A stretch of DNA of 64,000 nucleotides from Streptomyces sp. NRRL S-646 (GCF_000720765.1 NZ_JODC01000004.1:248001-312000), one strand, 5' to 3'; positions 44,081 through 53,015 are shown, counted from the first letter of the stretch. Notes: a model not told the origin generated them from the sequence alone. Made by a program: numbers and translations.

Positions 44081-45103
44081 ATGCGACGACGTCTCGCCCC
44101 TGCCGCGCTGCTCCTCCCCTTCGCTCTCCTGCTCACCGCCTGCGGCGGGAACTCGTCCGCGAGCACGGGGACCGGCACCGACGGCAAGGGCTCCCTCACC
44201 CTCAACGTAGGGGATCAGAAGGGCGGTTCCGAGGCCATCCTGCGGGCCGCCGGAGAGCTCAAGAACCTCGACTACAAGATCAAGTGGTCCACCTTCACCT
44301 CCGGCCCGCCGCTGCTGGAGGCCGTCAACGCCAAGGCCGTCGACATCGGCGGCGTCGGCAACACCCCGCCGGTCTTCGCGGCCGGCGCGGGCTCGAAGAT
44401 CACGGTCGTGGCCGCCTTCCACGGCACCTCCAAGGGCGACGCCATCCTCGTACCCAACGACTCGAAGCTGTCCAGGCCCCAGGACCTCAGGGGCAAGTCG
44501 GTCGCCGTGGCGCAGGGTTCGTCCGCCAACTACCAGCTGGTCGCCTCCCTCAAGGCGGCCGGGCTCAGCCTGAGCGACGTCAAGGTCAAGTATCTGCAGC
44601 CGGCCGACGCGCTGGCCGCGTTCACCTCCGGCAAGGTGGACGCCTGGGCGGTGTGGGACCCGTACACCTCGCAGATCCTGCAGGCCAAGCAGGGCCGCGT
44701 CCTCACCACCGGCGACGGCGTCACCAACGGCCTGACCTTCCAGGTGGCAGCGCCGAGTGCGTTGCAGGACAAGAAGAAGGCCGCCGCCATCAAGGACTAT
44801 CTGGAGCGGCTGCGGCGGGCCACGGCGTGGGTCTACGGCCACCAGGAGGAGTGGGCGAAGGTCTGGGCGAAGGACACCGGGCTGCCGTACGAGGTGGCGC
44901 TGGCCTCGGTGCGGCGCACCAACGCCACCCGGATCTCGGTCGCAGTCGACAAGCCGCTCATCGCCTCCGAGCAGCAGATCGCCGACGCCTTCACCGACTT
45001 GAAGCTCATCCCCAAGAAGGTCGACTTCGCCGACTTCGTGGACACCCGGTACAACGGCAGGCTGCCTGCCTCGACCACGCCCGCCCGGGCGTCCGAGGGC
45101 TGA
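44081..45103 (+). CDS. ssuA: Sulfonate-type ABC transporter substrate-binding lipoprotein
   Basis: 340 aa from ATG 44081 (MRRRLAPAALLL). Lipobox LLTACGG. The NMT1/SsuA-like binding domain has LNVGDQKGGSEAILRAAG, the hinge stretch DIGGVGNTPPVFAAG (common in SsuA: IGxxGxxPPxFA), VAVAQGSSANYQLVASL and DAWAVWDPYTSQILQAK. It captures the sulfonate outside. Third gene of the operon, 43 bp after ssuB. Desulfonation enzymes such as ssuD/ssuE are not adjacent, so that step is elsewhere unless the next flavoprotein contributes. Confidence 0.9.
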   Translation: MRRRLAPAALLLPFALLLTACGGNSSASTGTGTDGKGSLTLNVGDQKGGSEAILRAAGELKNLDYKIKWSTFTSGPPLLEAVNAKAVDIGGVGNTPPVFAAGAGSKITVVAAFHGTSKGDAILVPNDSKLSRPQDLRGKSVAVAQGSSANYQLVASLKAAGLSLSDVKVKYLQPADALAAFTSGKVDAWAVWDPYTSQILQAKQGRVLTTGDGVTNGLTFQVAAPSALQDKKKAAAIKDYLERLRRATAWVYGHQEEWAKVWAKDTGLPYEVALASVRRTNATRISVAVDKPLIASEQQIADAFTDLKLIPKKVDFADFVDTRYNGRLPASTTPARASEG

Positions 45104-45213
45104 GCGCCTCACACTCTCCCGGGCCCCGACCCCTCGTTGCGGGCGGGCGGTGATTCGGCACACCACGGACCCGCCGCGGGAAGATCCACGGCTTCCGCGC
45201 GGTTGGTGGAAAC

Positions 45214-46299
45214 GTGAACGATGCGCGCGAGGTCGAGGTAGTCGTCGTGGGCGCTGGTCAGGCGGGTCTGTCCAGCGCCTACCACCTGCGGCGCACCGGT
45301 TTCGAGCCGGGGCGCGACTTCGTGGTGCTCGACCACTCCCCCGGACCGGGCGGCGCCTGGCAGTTCCGGTGGCCGTCGCTGACGTACGGCAAGGTGCACG
45401 GTATGCATGCGCTGCCGGGCATGGAGCTGACCGACGCCGATCCGGCGCGGGCCTCGTCCGAGGTGATCACCGAGTACTTCGCCTCGTACGAGCGCACCTT
45501 CGACCTGCGGGTTCGCCGGCCCGTCGATGTGCGTGCCGTGCGGGAGGGCGTGGGCGGGCGGTTGCTCGTCGAGACCTCGGACGGCGACTGGTCGACGCGG
45601 GCTCTGATCAACGCGACCGGTACCTGGGACCGTCCGTTCTGGCCGCGCTATCCCGGTCAGGAGAGCTTCCGGGGGCGGCAGTTGCACACGGCGCAGTACC
45701 CCGGGCCCGAGGCGTTCGCCGGGCAGCGGGTGGTCGTGGTCGGCGGTGGCGCCTCGGGTACGCAGCATCTGCTGGAGATCGCCCCGTATGCGGCTGCCAC
45801 CACCTGGGTGACCAGGCGGCCGCCGGTCTTCCGTGAGGGCCCCTTCACCGAGGACGTGGGGCGGGCGGCCGTCGCGCTCGTCGAGGAGCGGGTGCGGCAG
45901 GGGCTGCCGCCGAGGAGTGTCGTCTCGGTCACCGGACTGCCGCTGAGCGACGCGGTCCGGCAGGGCATCGCGGACGGGGTTCTCGACCGCCGGCCCATGT
46001 TCGACCGGATCGCACCGGACGGGGTGGAGTGGAACGACGGGCAGCGGGTGGAGGCCGACGTCATTCTGTGGGCCACAGGGTTCCGGGCGGCCATCGACCA
46101 TCTGCGGCCGCTGCGGCTGCGCGAGCCGGGCGGCGGGATCCGCGTCGAGGGCACGCGTGCGGCCGCCGATCCGCGGGTCCATCTCGTCGGCTATGGCCCC
46201 TCGGCCAGCACCATCGGCGCCAACCGGGCGGGCCGGGCGGCCGTACGGGACATCCGGCGGCTGCTGGCGGGGCAGCCCACCGAGCCCGTCGCCGCCTGA
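45214..46299 (+). CDS. FAD/NADPH flavin-containing monooxygenase-like protein
   Basis: 361 aa, GTG start. FAD site VVGAGQAGLSSAYHLRRTG, a second dinucleotide site VVVVGGGASGTQHLLEIA, and ILWATGFRAAIDHLRPL near the C-terminus. This is a single-component flavoprotein of the type B or YUCCA/Baeyer-Villiger-related class, shorter than full Baeyer-Villiger enzymes. No FxGxxxHxxxW fingerprint is clear; LHTAQYPGPEAFAG is in its place. It lies 110 bp after ssuA and might oxidise or release a sulfur or nitrogen compound, but this is only suggested by position. Confidence 0.85.
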   Translation: MNDAREVEVVVVGAGQAGLSSAYHLRRTGFEPGRDFVVLDHSPGPGGAWQFRWPSLTYGKVHGMHALPGMELTDADPARASSEVITEYFASYERTFDLRVRRPVDVRAVREGVGGRLLVETSDGDWSTRALINATGTWDRPFWPRYPGQESFRGRQLHTAQYPGPEAFAGQRVVVVGGGASGTQHLLEIAPYAAATTWVTRRPPVFREGPFTEDVGRAAVALVEERVRQGLPPRSVVSVTGLPLSDAVRQGIADGVLDRRPMFDRIAPDGVEWNDGQRVEADVILWATGFRAAIDHLRPLRLREPGGGIRVEGTRAAADPRVHLVGYGPSASTIGANRAGRAAVRDIRRLLAGQPTEPVAA

Positions 46300-46314
46300 C
46301 GACCGCCCCGCAGG

Positions 46315-47295
46315 CTACTTCGTGGCCTGCGGTGCGGGGGTGTTCTGCGGGATGGGGCTGTTCTGCTGCGCCGGGCTTTTCTGCTGGGCGGGGGCGTTCT
46401 GCTGGGCCGGGCTTTTCTGCGGGATGGGGCTGTTCTGCTGGGCTGGGCTGTTGTGCTGGGTTGGGCTGTTCTGCTGAGCGTTGAACTCGGCCACATTGCG
46501 CTGGTGCTCGGCGAAGTCTGCGGTGAAGCGGGTGTCGCCCGGCCTGACCGTGACGAAGTACAGCCAGTCGCCCGCGGGTGGGTTGATCGTGGCGCGCATC
46601 GCCTCCTCGCCCGGGTTGTCGATCGGCGTCGGGGGCAGGCCCATCCGCTGGTAGGAGTTGTAGGGGCTGGTGAGCTTCGTGTCGTCGGCGCTGGTCTTCA
46701 GGGTGGCGCGCTTGAGGGCGTAGTTGAGGGTGGAGTCCATCTGCAGCGGCATCCCGCGCTCGAGCCGGTTGAAGACGACCCGCGCCACCTTGCCCATGTC
46801 GGCCTTCGAGGCGGCCTCGGCCTGCACGATGCTCGCGACGGTGACCGCCTGGTAGACGTTCATCGCGTTGCGCTGCGCGCCGGCCGCGACCGGCGCGCCG
46901 TTGAACTTCTTGTTGGCGGTGTTGACCATGAACGACAGCAGCGACTCGGGCGTCGTCTTCTTCGTGACGGGATAGGTCGCGGGGAAGAGGTAGCCCTCCG
47001 GGTTGCCCGCCGCGTCCCTCGGCAGCTTCAGGCGGGCCTTCGCGAGGGCCTTCTCGGTGCTGCCGGCGGGCAGGGTGAGGGCCTTGTCGACGGCGTCGTA
47101 GACCTGACTCGCGCGCCAGCCCTCCGGGATCACCAGGGAGGCGGGCTTGGCGTCCTCCACGCCGTGCCGCACGGTCAGCAGCGGTACGACCACGGCGGCA
47201 CCGGCCACCACGGCTCCGGTCGCGAGGAGGATGAGGACGAGTCGGCCCCGGCGCGTCAGTCGAATCGTGCCCCGTGGCGGAGTGTTCTGATGCAT
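46315..47295 (-). CDS. MltG-like endolytic transglycosylase with a repetitive C-terminal tail
   Basis: 326 aa. A basic start and one membrane helix (LVLILLATGAVVAGAAVVV), then a LysM-like lobe and the YceG/MltG domain (LVIPEGWRASQVYDAVD, GYLFPATYPVTKKTTPESLL, ASIVQAEAASKADMGKVARV, FNRLERGMPLQMDSTLNYAL, NSYQRMGLPPTPIDNPGEEA). The catalytic-region Glu in IVQAEA is kept. MltG cleaves nascent glycan and limits strand length. After the domain (from about residue 274) comes a 50-residue Gln/Asn/Ser/Pro tail of pentapeptide-like repeats (QQNSP) not normal for MltG. It lacks the long N-terminus of the main actinobacterial MltG, so it may be a paralogue. Confidence 0.85.
   Translation of the reverse strand: MHQNTPPRGTIRLTRRGRLVLILLATGAVVAGAAVVVPLLTVRHGVEDAKPASLVIPEGWRASQVYDAVDKALTLPAGSTEKALAKARLKLPRDAAGNPEGYLFPATYPVTKKTTPESLLSFMVNTANKKFNGAPVAAGAQRNAMNVYQAVTVASIVQAEAASKADMGKVARVVFNRLERGMPLQMDSTLNYALKRATLKTSADDTKLTSPYNSYQRMGLPPTPIDNPGEEAMRATINPPAGDWLYFVTVRPGDTRFTADFAEHQRNVAEFNAQQNSPTQHNSPAQQNSPIPQKSPAQQNAPAQQKSPAQQNSPIPQNTPAPQATK
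46318..46476 (-). repeat. QQNSP-type tandem repeats in the MltG-like tail
   Basis: About ten imperfect units of 15 or 18 bp encode variants of A-Q-Q-N-S-P and I-P-Q-K-S-P. On the plus strand the unit appears as CTGTTCTGCTGGGCTGGG and close variants. The copies keep the frame and stop shortly before the gene's end. It is an unstructured, glutamine-rich extension facing outside the membrane. Confidence 0.9.
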
Positions 47296-47338
47296 GCGGG
47301 CACGGTAACCCGCATATCACCATAAACCCGACAGATCT

Positions 47339-49150
47339 TCAGCCTGTCGGTTCCAGTTGGGCATCCCGGCGTACGAGGGCCGCATACCGCCCGTCCTGAT
47401 CCAGCAGTTCTTCGTGCGTGCCCCGTTCGGCCACGCGGCCGGAGTCGAGGACCACGATCTGGTCGGCGTCACGGACGGTCGAGAGGCGGTGCGCGATGGT
47501 GAGTGTGGTGCGGTTGGCCGACAGGGCGTCGATGGCCTCCTGGACGGCCGCTTCGGTGCGGTTGTCCAGGGCGCTGGTCGCCTCGTCGAGGATCAGCACC
47601 GGCGGGTCGCGCAGGATCGTGCGGGCTATCGCCAGGCGCTGCTTCTCGCCGCCGGAGAAGCGGTGGCCGCGCTCGCCGACGACCGTGTCGTACCCGTCGG
47701 GCAGCGACGCGATGTGGTCGTGGATCTGGGCGGCCCTGGCCGCCGCGTGGAGCTCCTCGTCGGTGGCGTCCGGCTTGGCGAAGCGCAGGTTCTCGGCCAC
47801 CGAGGCGTGGAAGAGGTACGTCTCCTGGGAGACGACGCCGACCGCGCGGGCGAGGGTGTCGAAGTCGAGGTCGCGGACGTCGACGCCGTCGAGGGTGACC
47901 CGGCCGCCGGTGATGTCGTAGAGCCGGGGTACCAGATAGCCGAGCGTCGACTTGCCGGCGCCGGTGGGGCCGACGACCGCGAGGCTGCTGCCCGCGGGGA
48001 CGGTGACGTCGATGCCGTCGAGGGTGGGGCCCCTCTTGTCGTCGTCCTTGTCGTAGCGGAACTCGACGTCCTCGAAGCGGACCTCGCCCTTGATCCGGTC
48101 GAGGTGGACCGGGTTCTCCCGCTCGGTGATGTCGATGGGCAGGTCGAGGTATTCGAAGATGCGCTGGAAGAGCGCGAGCGAGCTCTGGATCTGCACGCCG
48201 GTCGACAGCAGGCTGACCGCCGGACGGAACAGGCCCTGCTGGAGCGAGACGAAGGCGACGATGGTGCCGATGGAGATGTCGGGGCCGCCCGCCTGCAGGG
48301 CGATGCCCGCTGTCCAGTAGATGACGGCCGGCATGGCGGCCATGACGATCGTGATGACGGCCATGCGCCAGCGGCCGGACATGTTCGACCGCACTTCGAG
48401 CTCGACCAGGTCCTCGGACTCCTCGGCGAAGGACTTCGTCAGCGAGTCGGAGCGGCCCATGGTGCGGCCCAGCAGGATGCCGCTGACGGAGAGCGACTCG
48501 GTGACCGTGGCGGCCATGGCGGCCATCTGCTTCTGGCGCTCGGTGGTGATCTTCTTGCGTTCCCTGCCGACGCGGCGGCTGATCCACACGAAGACCGGGA
48601 GCAGGAGCAGCGAGACGACGGTCAGTCGCCAGTCGAGGGCAATCATCGCGACGATCGTGGCGACCACGCTGGTCAGGTTGGAGACCAGAGAGGTGGCGGT
48701 GGAGGTGACGGTGGCCTGCATGCCGCCGATGTCGTTGGCTATGCGGGACTGGACCTCGCCGGTGCGGGTGCGTGTGAAGAACGCGAGCGACATGCGCTGC
48801 AGTCGGCCGTAGACGGCGGTGCGCAGGTCGTGCATGACGCGCTGGCCGACCGTCGTGGAGATCAGGGTCTGCAGCACGCCGAAGACGCTGGTGAGGACGG
48901 CGCTGAGGATCATGCCGAGCGCGAGCAGGCTGAGCAGGCCGGTGCGGCCCTGGGGGATCGCGACGTCGAGGGTCGCCTTCAGCAGGAAGGGCGTGGCGAC
49001 GGAGACCAGCGAGGCGGCGCCGACCAGCAGGCCGACGACGGCGAGACGGGCGCGGTAGGGGCGGAAGAGTCTCAGGATGCGGCGCACCTGCCGGGGTTGC
49101 TCCTTGGCATCGGCCGGCGGTGTCCAGCGGGGTTCTCGATCGGGATGCAA
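47339..49150 (-). CDS. ABC exporter, permease-ATPase fusion
   Basis: 603 aa; TTG start at 49148-49150 with TAGGAG 4 nt upstream. A six-helix membrane domain (about 25-320) and ATPase domain (about 350-595). Walker A VGPTGAGKSTLGYLVPRLY, signature HRFSGGEKQRLAIARTI, Walker B VLILDEATSALDNRTE, switch His in LTIAHRLST. All catalytic residues are present, so it can work as a homodimer. This is the MsbA/LmrA-like layout of drug or lipid exporters. The MarR gene is divergent, with an inverted repeat between them (49195-49219), suggesting substrate-inducible repression. Confidence 0.93.
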   Translation of the reverse strand: MHPDREPRWTPPADAKEQPRQVRRILRLFRPYRARLAVVGLLVGAASLVSVATPFLLKATLDVAIPQGRTGLLSLLALGMILSAVLTSVFGVLQTLISTTVGQRVMHDLRTAVYGRLQRMSLAFFTRTRTGEVQSRIANDIGGMQATVTSTATSLVSNLTSVVATIVAMIALDWRLTVVSLLLLPVFVWISRRVGRERKKITTERQKQMAAMAATVTESLSVSGILLGRTMGRSDSLTKSFAEESEDLVELEVRSNMSGRWRMAVITIVMAAMPAVIYWTAGIALQAGGPDISIGTIVAFVSLQQGLFRPAVSLLSTGVQIQSSLALFQRIFEYLDLPIDITERENPVHLDRIKGEVRFEDVEFRYDKDDDKRGPTLDGIDVTVPAGSSLAVVGPTGAGKSTLGYLVPRLYDITGGRVTLDGVDVRDLDFDTLARAVGVVSQETYLFHASVAENLRFAKPDATDEELHAAARAAQIHDHIASLPDGYDTVVGERGHRFSGGEKQRLAIARTILRDPPVLILDEATSALDNRTEAAVQEAIDALSANRTTLTIAHRLSTVRDADQIVVLDSGRVAERGTHEELLDQDGRYAALVRRDAQLEPTG

Positions 49151-49194
49151 TGGACTCCTAGGGAGTGAGGTGGCGAAGACTGGCGGAGCTTAGC

Positions 49195-49219
49195 TCATTG
49201 TTACCTATGCTCACAATGA
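49195..49219. promoter_or_regulatory. Inverted repeat between ABC exporter and MarR (candidate operator)
   Basis: Arms TCATTGT (49195-49201) and ACAATGA (49213-49219) are separated by 11 nt. They sit in the AT-rich 93-bp divergent region that must hold both promoters, 25-49 bp before the MarR start. The arrangement suits a MarR dimer controlling both genes. Confidence 0.55.
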
Positions 49220-49243
49220 ATTAGGTCCTGATATTGTTCCCGT

Positions 49244-49696
49244 ATGGCCACCCCCGATTCCGACAGCCTGCTCGCCGAGCAGCTGCTGCGGTTCACCCGC
49301 CGTGTGCACCGCATCCAGAAGCGGCACATCGAGCAGTGCGGCCTGGGCATCACCCCTGCCCAGTCCCGGCTGCTGCGCACACTGGCGCACTGGAGCTCAC
49401 CGCCGCGCATGGCCGATCTGGCCGAGCGCCTGGAGGTGGTCCCCCGGGCCGTGACCACACTGGTCGACGGACTGGAGGCGAGCCGCAAGGTGCGGCGGGT
49501 GCCGGATCCGACCAACCGTCGGGTGATCCGGATCGAGCTCACGGACGACGGCCGCAAGGCGCTTCGCGATGTGCGCGGGGCACGCAGGTCCGCCGCGGCG
49601 GAGATCCTCGCCCCACTGAGCGATGATCAGCGTGTTGTCCTTGGCGGACTGCTGGACACGCTGGTGGACGGGGCGCCCGAGAGTCGCTGCGGGTAG
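49244..49696 (+). CDS. MarR-family transcriptional regulator
   Basis: 150 aa, ATG 49244. Winged helix motifs: GITPAQSRLLRTLAHWSSPP, MADLAERLEVVPRAVTTLVDG, and the wing RKVRRVPDPTNRRVIRIEL. N- and C-terminal helices form the dimer face. It is divergent from the ABC exporter gene and probably represses it. The 3' side is followed by a large nested inverted repeat (49711-49845) that also ends the dctA transcript. Confidence 0.93.
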   Translation: MATPDSDSLLAEQLLRFTRRVHRIQKRHIEQCGLGITPAQSRLLRTLAHWSSPPRMADLAERLEVVPRAVTTLVDGLEASRKVRRVPDPTNRRVIRIELTDDGRKALRDVRGARRSAAAEILAPLSDDQRVVLGGLLDTLVDGAPESRCG

Positions 49697-49710
49697 GGGG
49701 CGAAACGGTA

Positions 49711-49845
49711 CGCGGGCGGCTGCGGGTGTGCGGGGGTCGATCGCACCCACGCGGCGGAGCCGCAAATCGACACAGCCCCGCGCCCCTTTATTAAGGGGCG
49801 CGGGGAACTGCGCGATCAGCCACGAACCACCCGCAGCCGCCCGCG
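49711..49845. repeat. Nested inverted repeat (dispersed Streptomyces-type intergenic element, terminator)
   Basis: Outer perfect 18-bp arms lie at 49711-49728 and 49828-49845. An inner perfect 13-bp hairpin (CCCCGCGCCCCTT, loop TATT, AAGGGGCGCGGGG) lies at 49776-49805. Sequence between contains GCGGCGGAGCCGC. This type of element recurs in Streptomyces intergenic space at the ends of convergent genes. Here it separates MarR (plus) from dctA (minus) and should terminate both. Confidence 0.85.
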
Positions 49846-49862
49846 AAACAGGACGTCCCGGG

Positions 49863-51194
49863 CTACTGGGCGACAGGCACCGGCGCCTCCGTCTCGTCGG
49901 AGACAACCTCGCCGTCCAGCACCTTTTTCGCCCGCTCCACATCCAGCGCCCCCTCCCAACGGGAGACGGCGAAGACGGCGACACAGTTGCCGAGCAGGTT
50001 CGTCACCACACGCATCGAGTCCATGATCCGGTCCACGCCCAGCAGCAGCGCCACCGCTCCGGCCGGGATGGCCCCCAGCGAGGAGGCGGTCGCGGACAGG
50101 GCGAGGAAGGCGGAGCCGGGGATGCCCGCCATGCCCTTGCTGGTCAGCATCAGCACCAGGACGACGGTGATCTGCTGGCCCAGACTGAGGTCGACGCCGA
50201 CGGCCTGGGCGATGAACAGTGTGCCGATGGAGAGGTAGAGCGAGGCTCCGTCGAGGTTGAAGGAGTAGCCGGTGGGCAGCACCAGGCCCACCGCGTCGTC
50301 GCGGGCGCCGGCCTTGCGCAGCTTCTGCATCACCCGCGGCATGACCGACTCGGTGGACGCGGTGCCGAGGGCGAGGAGCATCTCCTCACGGATGTAGCGG
50401 AGGAACTTCCACAGGCTCAACCCGGTGACCATGCGCAGGGCTACGGCGAGCAGGGCGACGAAGAGCGCGGCGGCGACGTAGCACAGGATGATCAGCTTGG
50501 CGTAGGTCTCGATCACGCCGAGTCCGTACTGGCCGATCAGGACGGCCATCGCGCCGAACACCGCGATCGGGGCCAGCCGCATCACGAAGCCGACGATCGC
50601 GAAGATGATCTCCTGGGCCTGCTCGATGGCGGGCAGCACCTGGGGCACCTTGGTGTGGCCGAGGTGCAGCAGCGCGGCGCCCACCAGGCAGGCCAGGATG
50701 AGCACTTGGAGCAGGGAGTTCTCGGCGAAGGCGCCGATGAAACTGGTGGGCAGCGCATTGACGATGAACTCGGTCGTCGAGGGCAGCGCGCCGCCGCCCG
50801 TCTTCGCGTCGACCGCCTTGGTGCTCAGCGTGGAGGGGTCGACATGCATGCCCGAGCCGGGCTGGACAACGTTGGCGGCGACCAGGCCGATGATCAGCGC
50901 GGCGGTGCTGGCGACCTCGAACCAGATCAGGGCCTTGAGCCCGATCCGGCCGAAGGCCTTGAGGTCACCGGCCTTGGCGATGCCGACGACGACCACGCAG
51001 AACACCAGCGGCGAGATGATCGTCTTGATGAGCCGGGTGAAACCGTCGCCGAGCGGCTGGAGATCCGCGGCGAAGCCGGGCCACAGCTTCCCGACGGCGA
51101 TTCCGAGTACGAGCGCGCAGAGGACCTGCACGAAGAGAGAGGTACGCAGTATGCGTGCGACGCGTCGCGGGGCGGAGGGGACGGACGGCGGCAC
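49863..51194 (-). CDS. dctA: C4-dicarboxylate/cation symporter (DctA family)
   Basis: 443 aa from GTG 51192-51194 (VPPSVPSAPRRVARIL), with TAGGAG about 8 nt upstream. Eight or so membrane helices plus the two re-entrant loops of the DAACS family: LALGTASTESVMPRV (serine-rich loop), VGLVLPTGYSFNLDGASLYL, and SKGMAGIPGSAFLALS (the TSKG-type motif). It imports succinate, fumarate or malate with protons or sodium. A longer reading to 51356 lacks a ribosome site. The DNA between this gene and the PNGase gene (51195-51362) likely carries its promoter. Confidence 0.95.
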   Translation of the reverse strand: MPPSVPSAPRRVARILRTSLFVQVLCALVLGIAVGKLWPGFAADLQPLGDGFTRLIKTIISPLVFCVVVVGIAKAGDLKAFGRIGLKALIWFEVASTAALIIGLVAANVVQPGSGMHVDPSTLSTKAVDAKTGGGALPSTTEFIVNALPTSFIGAFAENSLLQVLILACLVGAALLHLGHTKVPQVLPAIEQAQEIIFAIVGFVMRLAPIAVFGAMAVLIGQYGLGVIETYAKLIILCYVAAALFVALLAVALRMVTGLSLWKFLRYIREEMLLALGTASTESVMPRVMQKLRKAGARDDAVGLVLPTGYSFNLDGASLYLSIGTLFIAQAVGVDLSLGQQITVVLVLMLTSKGMAGIPGSAFLALSATASSLGAIPAGAVALLLGVDRIMDSMRVVTNLLGNCVAVFAVSRWEGALDVERAKKVLDGEVVSDETEAPVPVAQ

Positions 51195-51362
51195 GGGCAC
51201 TCCTAGTGGGGACGTCAACCACACAGAAGCCGTGGGGACTTCTGCGATACGGAAAGCGGCTTCCGTGACGATCACTTTTGCGCTCCGGATGATCCCTCCC
51301 GCAACCTCTGTGTTGCGGACATGTAAATCACGGTCCGTGTGACGCATCGCACACAACTGGCC

Positions 51363-52958
51363 TCAGCAGCCGTCCCGATCCTCCGTCAGCACCCCCTGAA
51401 CGGTCGTCAGGGAGTGGTCGTAGCAGCCCGCCGAGCCGTACAGCCGGTAGCGCTCGCTCGTCGTGCCGACCGCATGCCGCTGGTCGCGCGGGACGCCCGT
51501 CGTGTACGTGGCGTCACCGGTGACCGTGTCGTCCAGCTGCGACCAGCCCGTCCGCCGGCCACCGCGCGTCTCGACGACGGCGGCACGGTCGCCGAGGGTC
51601 AGCACGGTACGCAGCCGGGCGTCGTCGCCGATCGTGGTCGAGCCGTTCATCGTGTACGTGCGGTGGGTGAGCGTCGTGCGGGCTGGTCCCCGCCCGTCGA
51701 CGGTGACCGACTCGTCGTCGGTCCATTTGGCGTCGAGCCCGTCCACGTTCTCGCCGTCGGTCCACCGGTGGGTGGAGGTGTTGGCGAGCGTACGGCTGAC
51801 CGTGGTGGCCACCCGCCCGTGCGAGGTGTCGACATATCCGGAGACGGTCAGCCGGTGACCGGCCTCGGTGTCCACCCTCTCCGGTGAACCGGCCGTATAC
51901 GTCGAGGAGTTCGCGAGCTCGCCCGCCCGGTCCACGGTGAGCTTCCCGGGCACGTGCGCCCGCCCGGCGTCCTGCCACACCAGCACATCGACCGGCGCGC
52001 TCCAGCCGCTCTGCCCCTCGGGCACGCCCACGACCGAGACGTCGACCTTGTGCGGGCGGCCGTCGTTGAGCAGCCCCGCGAAGGGTGTCAGGTCGTATTC
52101 GATCGGCTTGACGTCGAAGGCGCGCGGTGCCGGAACGACGTACCAGAGGAAGGGGTTGGACCAGCCCCCGGTCCACACGTGCGGGAAAGGCGCGGCGATT
52201 CCCGCCAGTTGGCCGTCGACCCTGATCTGCACCTCGCGGTACGGTCCGCCGTCGGCCTGGCAGGAGTACGGCGCCTTGTCGGGCACCGCCAGGTACCAGA
52301 ACTCCTCGCAGCCGCCGCCCGATCCGGTGGCGTACACCTCGGCGAGGATGCGTTCGCTGTTGCGCGGGGTGGTGAGGGTGTTGCCGTCGCCGAGGGTGAG
52401 GACCTTGTCCGCGGGCGCTGCGGCCGGCTTGCCCCGGTAGAAGGTCAGTGTGACCTTGACGTCGAGCACGCCGGTGTAGGTGTCGTCGACGACGTTCCCG
52501 ATGAGCATCTCGACGTCCTGGCTGCTGCGGAAGGTGTCGCTGTAGCGGGTGACGTCCTTCTCGACGGACCACGCGATGCCGTCGGGCGAGGGCTCAGGGG
52601 TGGAGGTGCGGAGGATCTCGACTCCGCCGACGTGCAGATAGCCGAGCCGGTCGAACTGCCGCCCCTTGACCTTGCCGTCGAGGCGCAGCACCACCTTGCT
52701 CCAGCGGTCGCCACAGCCCTTGGGCGGTGTGTACGTTCCCTTGTAGGGGGTGAAGTCCTTGAACTGCGCCTCGGCGAGCGTGACTTGGCAGGACTTGCCG
52801 ACCGGTCCCCCGACGGGCGGAGCCGCCGTCACCGGGTCGTGCCAGTCGGTGCCGAACTCGCCGGGCACTTCGGCGGCGCGCGCCGGCCCCGCCCCGAGGA
52901 GGGTGCTCGCCAGGAGGGTCGCTCCGGCGAGCATGGACATGACGATCCGTCTCTTCAT
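51363..52958 (-). CDS. Secreted PNGase A-like peptide-N-glycosidase
   Basis: 531 aa from ATG 52956-52958. Signal peptide (MKRRIVMSMLAGATLLASTL, cleavage near ARAAE). The mature protein matches peptide-N4-asparagine amidase A: VVLRLDGKVKGRQFDRLGYL, VGGVEILRTSTPEPSPDGI, WSVEKDVTRYSDTF, and GNVVDDTYTGVLDVKVTLTF. Plant PNGase A and bacterial relatives release N-glycans from glycopeptides, including core alpha-1,3-fucosylated ones. The C-terminal part (from about 330) is beta-rich and repetitive and lacks a recognised domain. It is monocistronic. A saprophytic role on plant glycoproteins is plausible. Confidence 0.88.
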   Translation of the reverse strand: MKRRIVMSMLAGATLLASTLLGAGPARAAEVPGEFGTDWHDPVTAAPPVGGPVGKSCQVTLAEAQFKDFTPYKGTYTPPKGCGDRWSKVVLRLDGKVKGRQFDRLGYLHVGGVEILRTSTPEPSPDGIAWSVEKDVTRYSDTFRSSQDVEMLIGNVVDDTYTGVLDVKVTLTFYRGKPAAAPADKVLTLGDGNTLTTPRNSERILAEVYATGSGGGCEEFWYLAVPDKAPYSCQADGGPYREVQIRVDGQLAGIAAPFPHVWTGGWSNPFLWYVVPAPRAFDVKPIEYDLTPFAGLLNDGRPHKVDVSVVGVPEGQSGWSAPVDVLVWQDAGRAHVPGKLTVDRAGELANSSTYTAGSPERVDTEAGHRLTVSGYVDTSHGRVATTVSRTLANTSTHRWTDGENVDGLDAKWTDDESVTVDGRGPARTTLTHRTYTMNGSTTIGDDARLRTVLTLGDRAAVVETRGGRRTGWSQLDDTVTGDATYTTGVPRDQRHAVGTTSERYRLYGSAGCYDHSLTTVQGVLTEDRDGC

Positions 52959-53015
52959 GGCCGGTGTTCTACGGGGAGTTGGCACCTGGTGGCAATGAGG
53001 CCTCCGGCAGAAAGG

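Noticed and set aside
46318..46476. Repeats near the MltG gene as a possible mobile or intergenic repeat
   Set aside because: They lie inside the open frame and encode a QQNSP tail; no terminal inverted repeats or transposase nearby.
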